Below, one piece after another: positions 11,366 to 26,769 of a DNA stretch of 64,000 nt. A program made the position numbers and the translations under genes. Source of the DNA: Calliopum simillimum. Its lineage: Eukaryota; Arthropoda; Insecta; Diptera; Lauxaniidae. The DNA lies in assembly GCA_951812925.1 (NCBI GenBank), contig OX638370.1:43899948-43963947 (forward strand), written 5' to 3'. A model generated the notes under the pieces. It saw only the letters and a list, made by a program, of their open reading frames with translations, searched no databases and was not told the DNA's origin. Positions within the stretch are counted from its first letter, which is position 1; each line of letters begins with the position of its first letter.

Positions 11366-12688
11366 TACGTTGAGATATCTCTGAGAAAAAAAAAGATATC
11401 GAAATACTTAAAATTAGGTTTTAAAGAAAATAAATAGTGCTTTTGATTACCATATCAAATTGTATGTAAAGAAATTGCCTTATCTTGTTATATAACCTCA
11501 AATATTGCAAAAAATAGTGTTTTCTTGACGGTTATGTTAAAATATTGAACTCAGCATCAGTGCTGTCGTTTTCACTTCAATTGAAGTGTTTTGCTCCTTT
11601 TTTATCAAAGACACTTCGCCACTTCCCCTTTCATAAAATCACTTCACTTTTTCTTGAATCCAAAATTTGGCTAAAAATTTGTCTATTGTATGCCCAATGC
11701 CTGCCCTGACTGAAAAGTAATTTATTTTTTCAATATATCAAGTGAACAAAGCAAAATTTCGATAAACTTCACGGGAAATTTTTTGTAGAGAATTAAATTT
11801 GCCATAGAAATAGTTTATAGACCAAAGCAAATATATCGAATTCTTGTGTTTTTTACTCTTTTGTCTATAACTGTTTTAGGGTCAGAGATAGGTAAAGATA
11901 TAACAGAATATTATAAAAGTACATAAAATTTTCTTTAAAAGGCTTCATTAAAAAATTTTTTAGGTGAAAATTGTCCGAAATATGGCTATTCGAACATTTA
12001 AATTTTTTTTAAGTCGGAAAAATTTTTTTTACTCAAAAAACGGCGTCTTACGAGAAAAGTCTATAATGGCTAAAATACGTAGAATCATTCAAAGAATACG
12101 TTTAATTTTTGGGTACATTTTATAATTTTTAAAAAAATGGTTAAAAAAAAGTTCCAAAAATTCTGGAAAAAAATTCACACGTGTTTCTTGGGACCTTTCT
12201 AAGCATGTTTTGCTTTATAAACTTTTTTCGTTAGATGCCTTGTTTTGAGTAAAAACCGTTTTTTCGACAGCATAAACAAAATTTCCATGTTCGAGTGGCC
12301 GGCAATATTTAGGTTAATTTTTGACCTACGAAATTTTTTATTTATTTTTTTCATATTTTTTTAAAATATATTTTTAAATTTTGTTACGTGTAGCATAAAA
12401 ATGAATGAATTGAATAAATAAAATTAAGGTTTTTGTGTTCACTTCGCTAATACTTCACTTTTTTAGAATTTTACTTCGCAACACTTCACTTTTTACAAAA
12501 TTTCACTTCGCTCAAACTTTTCAAAACGACAACACTGCTCAGCATCGCAAAATACATCGAAAATGACTACTTTTATTTAGTTTGTTGTATTTTTTGTTAG
12601 TTTTTTTTTTTTGTATGGTGATTATGCCGCATTATAAAAGATATTGAAAACCCAAAAAGTTTGAGATGCGATTTTGTTAACATTATAT
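11366..12688. repeat. Diverged foldback remnant split by a hAT MITE
   Basis: The stretches 11366-11549 and 12546-12688 together resemble the right arm of the 10023-10983 foldback: a GGTTTTAAAGAAAA block, then a GCAAAATACAT block, then a GTTTGTTG block in the same order. The hAT-type MITE at 11558-12537 lies between the halves. Confidence 0.55.
11558..12537. mobile_element. hAT-type MITE with perfect 8-bp target duplication
   Basis: The termini CAGTGCTGTCGTTTT and AAAACGACAACACTG are inverted repeats with one mismatch. CTCAGCAT lies immediately outside both ends (11550-11557 and 12538-12545), an exact 8-bp duplication typical of hAT transposition. CACTTC motifs cluster just inside both ends, as expected for subterminal transposase-binding repeats. 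The 980 bp carry no transposase. Confidence 0.9.
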
Positions 12689-13634
12689 GGGTAATTCTAT
12701 TCTAACGCGTCAAATTCAAATTTCGAAATGAAAAAAAATAAAGTTATTAATACTCGAAGTTTTACATACGTTTTCTTATTGTTGTACCTCATAAAGTAAT
12801 ATTTTAAAGTGGGCAAGCTGTCCATACATTTTTATATATATACATACATTTTTATATGTATATTCATCATAAAAATGCCAGGGGAGTTACTTTGACAGGG
12901 GAGGTTACTATGGCGTTTGAGTGCGATTTCCAGGTAGTAAACAATCTTTATTATTAATATACAAGGATATTATAGTAGCCCTATATTACTGACAACTCAA
13001 ACATATGTTATTTATTTGAATATTGGTTTTCATCTTGTTGGTACAACTAAATGTTTGTCGCCAGGGGAGTTACTTAAGAAAAGGTACGTTTTCTTTCCTG
13101 ATAAAAATGATGTTTAAACGTAAAAAACATGTATTGGGTTGTGAATATATCAATGTTTTATTGAAGTTAGCATACAATAAAAGAAATTAGGTATGATAGG
13201 AAATTTTTATATCCTAATAAAATCGAGATATAGGCCTTCATAATTTGATTGCTTTTTGTATTGAAAAAAAGTACCAACTTTTGAGTAGCTACATAAAGTT
13301 AATAACATTTTTTTTTTTTTAATTTTTTTCTGAAATGTGTTCAGGCATACTGAAAGGTAAATTTTGGTCATTTATAAGTGCAAATTCTATTTATATTTTG
13401 TCTTATATACGTTAAGTTAGTAAAATTGTTTATGATTACAGCCAGGGGAGTTACTTTTTTACTCATATTTTTGGTTTTCCACGAGAGCTATGTAAAATAA
13501 GCGATATACTAAGTGGTGGATCTTATAAAGGCTATTTAAATGTATATAAAAAAAATTTTGCTATAATTTTAGAACCTCATATTGGTGTTTTAGTGGACGA
13601 TTACATGATTTGACGCGTTAGAATAGAATTACCC
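12689..13634. mobile_element. TIR element with repeated CCAGGGGAGTTACTT motif
   Basis: A perfect inverted repeat of about 27 bp begins GGGTAATTCTATTCTAACGC at 12689 and ends with its complement at 13634. ATAT flanks both ends (12685-12688, 13635-13638). Inside, GCCAGGGGAGTTACTT occurs at 12877, 13060 and about 13440, with a variant at 12895. No coding region is seen. The 4-bp AWWT-type duplication is reminiscent of Sola1-like elements, which is a tentative assignment. Confidence 0.8.
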
Positions 13635-13638
13635 ATAT

Positions 13639-14236
13639 TCTGATTATACACGGTCTAAAAAGTAAAAGTGCGTCCTTGGTTTTTGCAGATATCTACGAAA
13701 CCCTTTATTTTCGTTCAAGACAGGTGTGTACAATGAGTGAACTCGGTGTGAAAGTTTCCAATTAATTCAACGATATTTTGAAGGTCGTAAAATAAAGTTA
13801 ATATCTAAAAATTCAGCGTAAATCTTACTACTTTCCAACCACACTAAAGATTTTCTGAAAAATTTTTCTGTGTAACTTTATCAAACAGAAAGTTCTGAAT
13901 TCTATTTAATTCACCATTAAACCATTATCTCTAATGAATGTACACAATTCTTGAGTTTGTATTTTCAAACCATTGATGTCTTCATAGATGCGACTAATTG
14001 AAATTCGCTCACTGTAAAAACGAACTATCTAAGTATATTATGAGTATGTTTTAAGTAAAATAAAAAACTACATGAAATGCAGGCAAATATTGAAATAATA
14101 AATATTGTATTGTTTTCTTCATACAAAAGTGAAAATAGTTACATGAAATGAATGGCACTTGATTAGGAACTATAATAGTTAAAAATAAAAGAAATAAGTT
14201 ACTGCATTTAGTTGCTGCCATAGTAAGTTATATGGT
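13639..14236. other. Upstream region of amylase copy 1
   Basis: No gene is present. From about 14068 the sequence aligns with the region upstream of copy 2 (from about 41709), including TTGCTGCCATAGT and the TATA box, so this is conserved 5' flanking DNA. Confidence 0.65.
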
Positions 14237-14270
14237 TATAAATTAAAGCGGTGTTCGCAAAATGATTAGT
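14237..14270 (+). promoter_or_regulatory. TATA box and initiator, amylase copy 1
   Basis: TATAAATTA at 14237-14245 is followed 29 bp from its first base by an arthropod-type initiator TTAGT (14266-14270). Copy 2 has the same box at the matching place. A start near 14267 gives a leader of about 173 nt. Confidence 0.7.
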
Positions 14271-14368
14271 GAATGCACTTATTGCGAACGGATGAGTACC
14301 GTTTTTCGCAGAACAAAACTATAGTATTTTTTGAGTAGTTCTACCTACATTATCTGCTGAAGACCTAA

Positions 14369-19485
<5,117 letters not shown>

Positions 19486-19515
19486 TTATTAAACTAAAAC
19501 GTTTATAGTGCTTTA

Positions 19516-19521
19516 AATAAA
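19516..19521 (+). promoter_or_regulatory. Polyadenylation signal, amylase copy 1
   Basis: AATAAA lies 31 bp after the stop. The surrounding CTTTAAATAAAAATTTGCTC is identical in copy 2 at 45091, showing that the 3' UTR was part of the duplicated unit. Confidence 0.8.
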
Positions 19522-19769
19522 AATTTGCTCAGCATAGAAAATGTTTCTTCATTTAAAGGTCAACATCAAGAACAGCGTCGAAAAATTAAAATTATGGTAA
19601 ATGTTATTCGTTGAAAGTCATGTAAATTAAAATCAAAAGCTTTAGTTAGCGTTCTGTTATAAAATGTAACAAATATTTTAAGCTAGAACTTTCTCAACGT
19701 ACTGTACATTCATAAGTACATATAGACGAAATTATTACTGAAGGAAAAGCAGTTTGAAAGTAGGTACAT

Positions 19770-20219
19770 TAGGCATGCGCTTATTTTACGATTTTCTGAT
19801 TTTCGTTGATGCCGCCCCCTAAAATCCTTCTAATGGTCATAAAAACAAATACTATGAAGTTTCACGGCGATCGGATAACGATAACCCGGCCCTCAAGAGA
19901 GGTCAAGGTCAAGTTGAGGTTTCAGGCAAACAATAATGAAAATTTTTTTAAACTTAATTAAATTAATCAAAGCATAATTTTATCTTATAGCAAACTGCAA
20001 TACCTTTCCAACAAGCTATAATTGTTAAAAATCGGGTAATAAATACGAATTCTATGAATTTTTCTTTTACGGCATTAGCAAAATTACCGCAAAATACCAT
20101 ATGTAATATGTAGTACATATAGCATGAAACTTCATAGTATTTGTTTTTATGACCATTAGAAGGATTTCAGGGGGCGGCATCAACGAAAATCAGAAAATCG
20201 TAAAATAAGCGCATGCCTA
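19770..20219. mobile_element. TAGGCATG-ended foldback, copy 1
   Basis: TAGGCATGCGCTTATTTTAC on the left is mirrored at the right end, and the arms pair through the GATGCCGCCCCCT block. Flanks AGGTACAT (19762-19769) and AGGTACGT (20220-20227) match at seven of eight positions, suggesting an 8-bp target duplication of hAT or P type. A second copy is at 48349-49020. Confidence 0.75.
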
Positions 20220-21443
20220 AGGTACGTACTAGGTGGCGCAAAAGTCATCACCTGATCGGAAGATGCTATAATATTTGCAAATGGCGGCAAATGTCAATTT
20301 TGCTTTGACATTTAAAGGCTATTTTTAAGAAAAATGTGTGTACAAATTAAAATACGCCATGTGTACCTGTCGCAAATGTTTGATGTGAACGATTTAGCTG
20401 AAATTTTGCCATGCCGATGTTTTTAAATGTTTGACCAATTTTTGAAAAATTATAAAAAGTTTCAAAAAAGTAGTAAAAATATGTATGAATTTTATGACTT
20501 AAGGGAGTAGTCAGGTAGAAGTAGCGTTTTTGCGAAACAATTTTTTTTTCATATAAATTTTAATTTAGCATTTTTGATGTTTTTATATGTTATTGTACAT
20601 ATTTTTAAGTAGCAAAAAAAAAAAAAAATTTCAATTTTCGTTGACTTCCGGTGAAGATATGGGCGACCGGAAATAGGCCGGTTTTGATGTGGTACCCACG
20701 ATTTCTCGATTTTAGATCATCTGAAACACAAAAAACAAATTGCATTTTAAAGTAAATGTGAATGGCTATCTTAGTTACTAGAACTGGAAAAAAATATTGA
20801 TAAATAAACAAGTAGTGCAATTTTAAATTTTTTGGTCTTTTTTAACCTCGTTTTTTGTTAATAATACTGTTAAATATTTATTGACAGTATTGATTCTAGT
20901 ACCCAAGATAGCCAAATCTATTACAAACATTTAAAAAAAAAATTGAAGTAAATCGGTACAGTATATCTGCCGGAATCGTGGGTACCAGTTCAAAAAACAC
21001 TGTTCTGAGAAAAACGCGTTTAAAGATTTCGCAACAAATTATCAATATTATCGGCACAATAATGCACGAGTCGGGAAGTAAAAGGACTTTTGCAAAACGT
21101 GTGTTTTTACGGCAAGAGCACGATTCGACAACAAATGTACACTAAGACAAGGTTAGAGTGGGAACGAAAGCGACAACAAAATAATCAACTGAACGCGTCA
21201 GGTGTGTAACTCGAGCGCTCGACGCCGTGCGGCGAAACTAGTTTTTAGTTACTTTCCGATAACATCTGAGGGAAAAGAAGGTTTCTTCATTATTCTTGAG
21301 GGTTTAAAGTATCCGAAACGGGAAAAAAACTAAATTTTTTTGAAAAAATTCTACACAGAAAAAAAAATATCGGTCAATCCAACCGATTTCAACGATAGAA
21401 ATTGCACCAACCCGCAGTAAAGGTTAAATTGACTGTGCAGTCC

Positions 21444-21683
21444 TGTTGATTATTTATTACAAATTTAATTAATAAAAAGTAAAATTTACAAAAGAAAAAT
21501 GCAAAATTAAATTTAATTGAAAAGTTACAATCCGTATTTGTCAACGTCCAGAAAGGAAGAGACCGAAAAATCAAATTTTGCTTCATTTTAAGAATATTAC
21601 GATAAAGCATAAATAATAATAAATCAGGGTTGTAGTAAATGTCATTAACATGCGTATTGCCAGATTACAATGGTTTCTCAACA
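21444..21683 (-). repeat. Copia 3' LTR
   Basis: This 240-bp direct repeat of 25775-26014 lies downstream of the minus-strand gag-pol frame. It begins TG and ends CA. Confidence 0.95.
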
Positions 21684-21710
21684 CGCCCTTTCAATATGCA
21701 GGTTTCTCTT

Positions 21711-24700
21711 TTATCCACAAAACCCAAGTCCTGACAAACACCGATCATGATTCGCTTTTGGTAACGGTTTGGTCAGTACATCTGCAATCATATTCTGCGA
21801 TGACACATGTTCCAATTTAAACATCTCATCAGCTACTGACTCACGAACAAAATGATGTTTAATATCGATGTGTTTCGTGCGTGAATGAAGTACAGGATCG
21901 TTTGCCAAAAATTGTGCTCCACGATTATCAATATATATAGTTGTACCTGTCAAATTAAATAATCGAAATTCATTAAGAAAATTACGTAAATAAATTGCCT
22001 CTTTCGCTGCCTCTGCCAAACTAACGTATTCCGCTTCGGTAGAAGAGAGTGCCACAGTTCTTTGCTTCTGCGACTTCCATGTTATTGCTGCACCACTGAG
22101 TATAAACGCGTATCCAGTGTACGAACGTCGATCTAGAGCACAGCCACCCCAATCAGCATCTGCATAAGCTATTAAAGGTTCATCAGTTTTCTTATACACC
22201 AGCTTCATGTCAGCTTTTCCAGCAATATACCTCAGCACCCGCTTAGCAGCAGCCCAATGGCATTTGTAAGGTTTATTTACAAACTGTGCTAACCGCGAAA
22301 CAGTATTGGAGATGTCAAGTCTTGTGGCCACAGATAAATACATTAGAGCTCCAATTAACTTTCTGTATGGATACTCTTCACTTAATTGACTGTTTGTTGC
22401 CTCATCAAAACGCGTATTCACTTCTGCTGGCGTCACCACTGGATTACACTCGTTCATTCCAAATTGTTTCAGCAGTCCATGAATATAGCCAGCCTGCCCA
22501 AGTTCAATTTTACCGTCTATTTGGTTAATTTCTAGCCCAAGACAAAATTTTGCTAGACCAAGATCTTTGATTTCAAAATCTTCTAAAAGTTTAAGTTTAA
22601 TACTATCAATGTTGCTTTTGTTGCGGGCTGCAACAAGTATGTCATCCACATACACAAGCACAAATATAAAATGTGTATCATCGCTTCCATAAAACAAACA
22701 TGGCTCACTCATTGTTGGTTTTAACCCCATACTCACGAGTTTCGATTTTAGTTTCATGTACCATTGACGTCCAGCTTGACGTAAACCGTACAGCGCTTTC
22801 TTTAATCTGCAAGCATTGCCTCCATTTTTCAGATCTGTTAGCATTTTTATTGCTCGATTACAAACATCTGATTTATCGCCTTCTTTCAATATAATCCGTT
22901 CTAATGCTTCGCTCAATATTTCAGGTACTTTCATGAGCACACGTTCCTCCAAGGAACCATTTAAATACGCTGTCACCACGTCAAACTGCCATACTTTAAG
23001 ACCATGCTGTACTGACAGAGCTAATAGAAGCCTAATTGTTTCTAATCTAGCAACCGGAGCGAAAGTTTGAAAATAGTCTACACCATACTTTTGACTATAC
23101 CCTTTCGCAACTAAACGAGCCTTGCGCCGTTGTATGTTACCACTCGCATCAAATTTATTTGAAAGCACCAACCGACAGCCAACAACATTTTCACCTTGAT
23201 TGTGTTTTATGATTTCCCAAGTATCATTTTTGATTAAGCTTGTTAATTCGCTATCAATTGCGTTTAGCCACTCATTTGAATCATTACTTTTCAAAGCATC
23301 GCGCATATCCACCTCAGCAACAGCAGCAAACAAAGCATCTTTAAAATCATCGCTTTCCACATCTTCAGGTACAGTTTCATTAGAATCCTTTACATTTGAG
23401 TTCTCTCCGGGCTCTGAAGAATCTTCATCCTCATCAAGCTCTGAAGTAGGTAACACTGAATTTTCAATTTCAATAAATTTTGAAGTACTAGCGCGAACAT
23501 CACTGTCATTGACACACAAAATTAAATCGTCAACATCATATAGCTCTTGTGATCTATTATTCACTTCGTCGAAAAACTTGACGTCACGTGCGCAAATAAA
23601 CTGACGGCTTTTCGATAACCAAATCCTATATCCTTTGCGATCTCTCGGATATCCCACGAAAACACCTTCAATGCCACGCTGAGCAAATTTATCTTTACCA
23701 GGATTCTTATTTAGCACCATCACCTTTGTTCCAAAAGTTCTAAGATAATTTATCTGCAAACTCTTACCGCGCCAGACTACATACGGAACATCACCATTTA
23801 AGCTACTTGTGGGACAACGATTTCGGATATGACATGCAGTAGCCACAGCCTCTGACCAAAACGATGGCGTCAGACCAGACTGTAACATTAAACACCTAGC
23901 CATGTCGAGCAATGTGCGGTTCATCCGCTCAGCCACTCCATTTTGCTGTGGAGTGTGTGGAATGGTCAATCTTCGCTCGATTCCCTGGTCTAAAAGATAT
24001 TTATCAAATTCATTATTGCAATACTCACGCCCGTTATCCGACTGCAAACACTTGAGCTTCATGCCAGTCTGTTTTTCTGCGTGTTTTTGATAGGTTTTAA
24101 ATGCATCAAAAACGCCACTCTTTTGTTGCAGAAAATACACTTCACACCATCTTGAGCAGTCATCGATGAAGGTAACAAAATATTTCACGCGACTCGTTCC
24201 TTCCGTTCTAAATGGACCTACAACATCCGAATGTACCACCATCAGCTTCTCAAAACATGGCTCTCCACTTTTGTTAAACGGCAGCGCAGTCATTTTGCCT
24301 TTTAGGCACACCTCACATCGAGATATTTGATCTACCTCGCGCATATCAAAAGCAGGTAAAACGCCTTCACGTCTTAACCTCAGCATATCTTTCGCGTTAA
24401 GATGGCCCAACCGATCGTGCCACTTCAACAGTTCGGAGCAGACCGGCTGAACAGCTGCACATTCGGTAGTCTCACGTACATAATATAAATCGCCTTTGCG
24501 ATCTGCAATAACAAAAATATTTCCAAATTCATCCCGAATAAAAGCGTCATTTTTACGAAAAACTACTTCGTGGCCTTTATCTGCAATTTTTGCAACAGAA
24601 ATTAAATTTGTACGCAAATCAGGAACAAATAATGTGTCCTTAAATTCAATTAATCGGTGGCCATTTTCATTTGCCACAGACACATTCACAACACCTTTAC

Positions 24701-25634
24701 CTTTTACTTCAGTCGATGCTTTACTTGCTAAATTGAGCTTTGTTTTCGTAGAACTATCTAAAGATTCAAAACGATTTTCATCACCACACAAATGAGCAGT
24801 GCAGCCGCTATCTAATAGCCAAGCTCTTGAGACACTTGCTTTTGATGCCATGTGACTTACAACATAAGACTCGTCAACGCCATTTGTATGTTCAAACTTA
24901 CGTCGTGCACCTTCCACCTTCTTTGTAGGACAGACATTTGCTTTGTGCCCTAAAACACCGCACTTAAAACATTTTATTGTCCACTTCTTTTTATGGAAAT
25001 TAGCTTTTCGATGAACTTGTTGATTACCAGCCGCCATAGCAAGAACAATACCTCCAGACACCTGCTTACGTGCCTCACTTTCTTCAATAATTTTAACTTT
25101 TAAAACTTCTGCAGTAGGGAGTTCATCGCGACATTCAATCGCACAGCGAAAATTTTCAAAAGATGACGGCAGGCTATACAAAAGCATGATTGTGAGAAGA
25201 TCACCATTAATTTCAACGTGCATGCTTTCAAGTTTGTCCACTGCATCGAAAAACTTTGCCATGTGATCCTTCACATCACCACCGTCTTCCAATTTCTGAA
25301 GCATAAGCTGCTTTAACAACGCCGCTTTTCGCGCTGGCCCCTTTGATGCATAAATAGACTCCAGTTTCAGCCATACTTCGCGAGAAGTCTCGCATCCACG
25401 AATTTGCTTCAATTCAGATGGCTGGATTGCTAATATTAAGTCCGCTTTGGCCTTTTTGTCGTTGTTCATCCATTTGTTTGCAGCACTTCCTTCAGAATCT
25501 GGCTTTGGCGTCTTTCCGCTAACAAATTCCCACAACTCATTTTTAATCAAAAGCGCCTCCACTTGCATGCTCCATGTATCAAAATTTTCTTTTGATAACA
25601 ATTCAATACGCGTAGCTGTTGAATTTGTAGCCAT
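21711..25634 (-). CDS. Copia gag-pol polyprotein
   Basis: A 1307-residue polyprotein. The start is the first ATG at 25634; an upstream in-frame TTG adds 16 residues and is unlikely to be used. Domains in order: Gag with a CCHC zinc knuckle (residues 222-235), aspartic protease with DSG (275-277), integrase with a His406/His411/Cys440/Cys443 zinc site and catalytic Asp470, Asp533, Glu569 (35 residues between the last two), reverse transcriptase with YVDD (995-998), and RNase H with Asp1158, Glu1200 and Asp1236. The order protease-integrase-RT-RNase H is diagnostic of Ty1/copia. No stop or frameshift interrupts it. The product would assemble particles, reverse-transcribe element RNA and insert the cDNA. 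Confidence 0.97.
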   Translation of the reverse strand: MATNSTATRIELLSKENFDTWSMQVEALLIKNELWEFVSGKTPKPDSEGSAANKWMNNDKKAKADLILAIQPSELKQIRGCETSREVWLKLESIYASKGPARKAALLKQLMLQKLEDGGDVKDHMAKFFDAVDKLESMHVEINGDLLTIMLLYSLPSSFENFRCAIECRDELPTAEVLKVKIIEESEARKQVSGGIVLAMAAGNQQVHRKANFHKKKWTIKCFKCGVLGHKANVCPTKKVEGARRKFEHTNGVDESYVVSHMASKASVSRAWLLDSGCTAHLCGDENRFESLDSSTKTKLNLASKASTEVKGKGVVNVSVANENGHRLIEFKDTLFVPDLRTNLISVAKIADKGHEVVFRKNDAFIRDEFGNIFVIADRKGDLYYVRETTECAAVQPVCSELLKWHDRLGHLNAKDMLRLRREGVLPAFDMREVDQISRCEVCLKGKMTALPFNKSGEPCFEKLMVVHSDVVGPFRTEGTSRVKYFVTFIDDCSRWCEVYFLQQKSGVFDAFKTYQKHAEKQTGMKLKCLQSDNGREYCNNEFDKYLLDQGIERRLTIPHTPQQNGVAERMNRTLLDMARCLMLQSGLTPSFWSEAVATACHIRNRCPTSSLNGDVPYVVWRGKSLQINYLRTFGTKVMVLNKNPGKDKFAQRGIEGVFVGYPRDRKGYRIWLSKSRQFICARDVKFFDEVNNRSQELYDVDDLILCVNDSDVRASTSKFIEIENSVLPTSELDEDEDSSEPGENSNVKDSNETVPEDVESDDFKDALFAAVAEVDMRDALKSNDSNEWLNAIDSELTSLIKNDTWEIIKHNQGENVVGCRLVLSNKFDASGNIQRRKARLVAKGYSQKYGVDYFQTFAPVARLETIRLLLALSVQHGLKVWQFDVVTAYLNGSLEERVLMKVPEILSEALERIILKEGDKSDVCNRAIKMLTDLKNGGNACRLKKALYGLRQAGRQWYMKLKSKLVSMGLKPTMSEPCLFYGSDDTHFIFVLVYVDDILVAARNKSNIDSIKLKLLEDFEIKDLGLAKFCLGLEINQIDGKIELGQAGYIHGLLKQFGMNECNPVVTPAEVNTRFDEATNSQLSEEYPYRKLIGALMYLSVATRLDISNTVSRLAQFVNKPYKCHWAAAKRVLRYIAGKADMKLVYKKTDEPLIAYADADWGGCALDRRSYTGYAFILSGAAITWKSQKQRTVALSSTEAEYVSLAEAAKEAIYLRNFLNEFRLFNLTGTTIYIDNRGAQFLANDPVLHSRTKHIDIKHHFVRESVADEMFKLEHVSSQNMIADVLTKPLPKANHDRCLSGLGFCG

Positions 25635-25760
25635 TTTATAAGTGCACCTCTTCCCCTCAATAAAATTTTCATACACTTGCAAATAGTTTTATGTTAAAAT
25701 TGCAGCGCAATTTATCCAAGTGATCAGACTAAATTTTTAAATGTAAATTATACCTTGGCA

Positions 25761-25774
25761 CTGGGCCCATAACC
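25761..25774 (-). promoter_or_regulatory. Primer-binding site complementary to initiator tRNA-Met
   Basis: The 14 nt directly inside the 5' LTR read GGTTATGGGCCCAG on the minus strand. This is complementary to the anticodon stem-loop of metazoan initiator tRNA-Met and not to its 3' end, as in Drosophila copia, which primes from a cleaved tRNA half. The match is from recall of the conserved tRNA sequence. Confidence 0.85.
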
Positions 25775-26014
25775 TGTTGATTATTTATTACAAATTTAAT
25801 TAATAAAAAGTAAAATTTACAAAAGAAAAATGCAAAATTAAATTTAATTGAAAAGTTACAATCCGTATTTGTCAACGTCCAGAAAGGAAGAGACCGAAAA
25901 ATCAAATTTTGCTTCATTTTAAGAATATTACGATAAAGCATAAATAATAATAAATCAGGGTTGTAGTAAATGTCATTAACATGCGTATTGCCAGATTACA
26001 ATGGTTTCTCAACA
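25775..26014 (-). repeat. Copia 5' LTR
   Basis: This 240-bp LTR reads identical to the 3' LTR and carries the element promoter by family analogy. Confidence 0.95.
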
Positions 26015-26769
26015 AGTCCAGTAAAATTACTGTAAAAATAGTACTGTACAGTTGCTGTTAAAATGTTTATGTACTGTGAAAACAGTTAATTTAACCTAGA
26101 TTTTCGATAGAAATTGCACCAACCCGGAGTTTTTGTATTTTGACCGTAGAACTATGTAAATTTACAGTTTACTCGGTTTAGAAACTGTCAAATGCAGTTA
26201 CAGTAAAAATAACCTTCTTAAAACGTCAGCTAACAATATAAACTGTTCCAAACAGTTAATACTGTTTTGGAACGGTTTAATAGTTAGCACCCCAGAAGGG
26301 CTGTAACTAGCCGTTTCCAAAAAGTCGTAGAAATTGTAGCAAACAACTTCTACAGCTACACCATTTCAAATGGCAAAATATCGGTACAACTCTAGCAAAC
26401 TTATGTTGATTAATTCTTAAACAATGTGAGAATTTTATGAACCTGTTAAAAACTCAATTCAAAATGTTATTCATATGAAAAAAAAAAAAATTATGGAATA
26501 CAAAATGTACAGTTGAATTCAACTGTAGAAAAGTAAAGCTGATTCTGAAATTTTGAATTGTTGTTTTTGTTTCCTATAGAAAATTTGAAAAACTATAGAA
26601 TACAAAATTTATAGTTAGTTTTACCGTCAGTTTTTTTTTTTCTGTGTACCTGACTGCTCCCTTAAGTTAAACAGCTGAAAAAAAATTAACGTTTAACCCC
26701 ATTATAATGCTATAACATTTCAAGCATATAATCGATCTTTTATTTAAAATATTTTTTAAAAAAAATTAA

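Larger units (their letters stand above)
21444..26014 (-). mobile_element. Full-length copia-type LTR retrotransposon
   Basis: A complete 4571-bp Ty1/copia element on the minus strand. Two 240-bp LTRs bounded by TGTTGA and TCAACA read as identical by eye. AGTCC flanks both ends (21439-21443 and 26015-26019), an exact 5-bp target duplication. A primer-binding site abuts the 5' LTR, a GAAAGGGCG polypurine tract (complement of 21684-21692) abuts the 3' LTR, and a single uninterrupted gag-pol frame fills the interior. All parts needed for transposition appear present, so this is a recent and possibly active insertion. Confidence 0.96.
21354..26646. mobile_element. CACAGAAAAA-ended element carrying the copia insertion
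   Basis: CACAGAAAAAAA follows TA at 21352-21353 and the mirror TTTTTTTCTGTG precedes TA at 26647-26648. The motif GATAGAAATTGCACCAACCC occurs directly on both sides of the copia element (about 21394 and 26107). Removing copia leaves about 720 bp. A similarly ended element lies at 28231-28854. Confidence 0.55.
20503..26661. mobile_element. TTAA-flanked TIR element, outer layer of a nest
   Basis: GGGAGTAGTCAGGTA at 20503 is mirrored, with one mismatch, at 26647-26661, and TTAA flanks both ends (20499-20502, 26662-26665). TTAA duplication is typical of piggyBac, Kolobok and Sola3 groups; which applies is not decidable here. The interior holds the CACAG-ended element and, inside that, the copia element. 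Its own sequence is mainly 20503-21353 and has no coding region. Confidence 0.7.

Noticed and set aside
22286..25641. Several + strand frames of 60-134 residues opposite gag-pol
   Set aside because: They are antisense shadows of the copia reading frame.
25635..25682. Sixteen-residue N-terminal extension of the copia polyprotein
   Set aside because: It begins with TTG; the first ATG is at 25634 and gives a typical Gag start.
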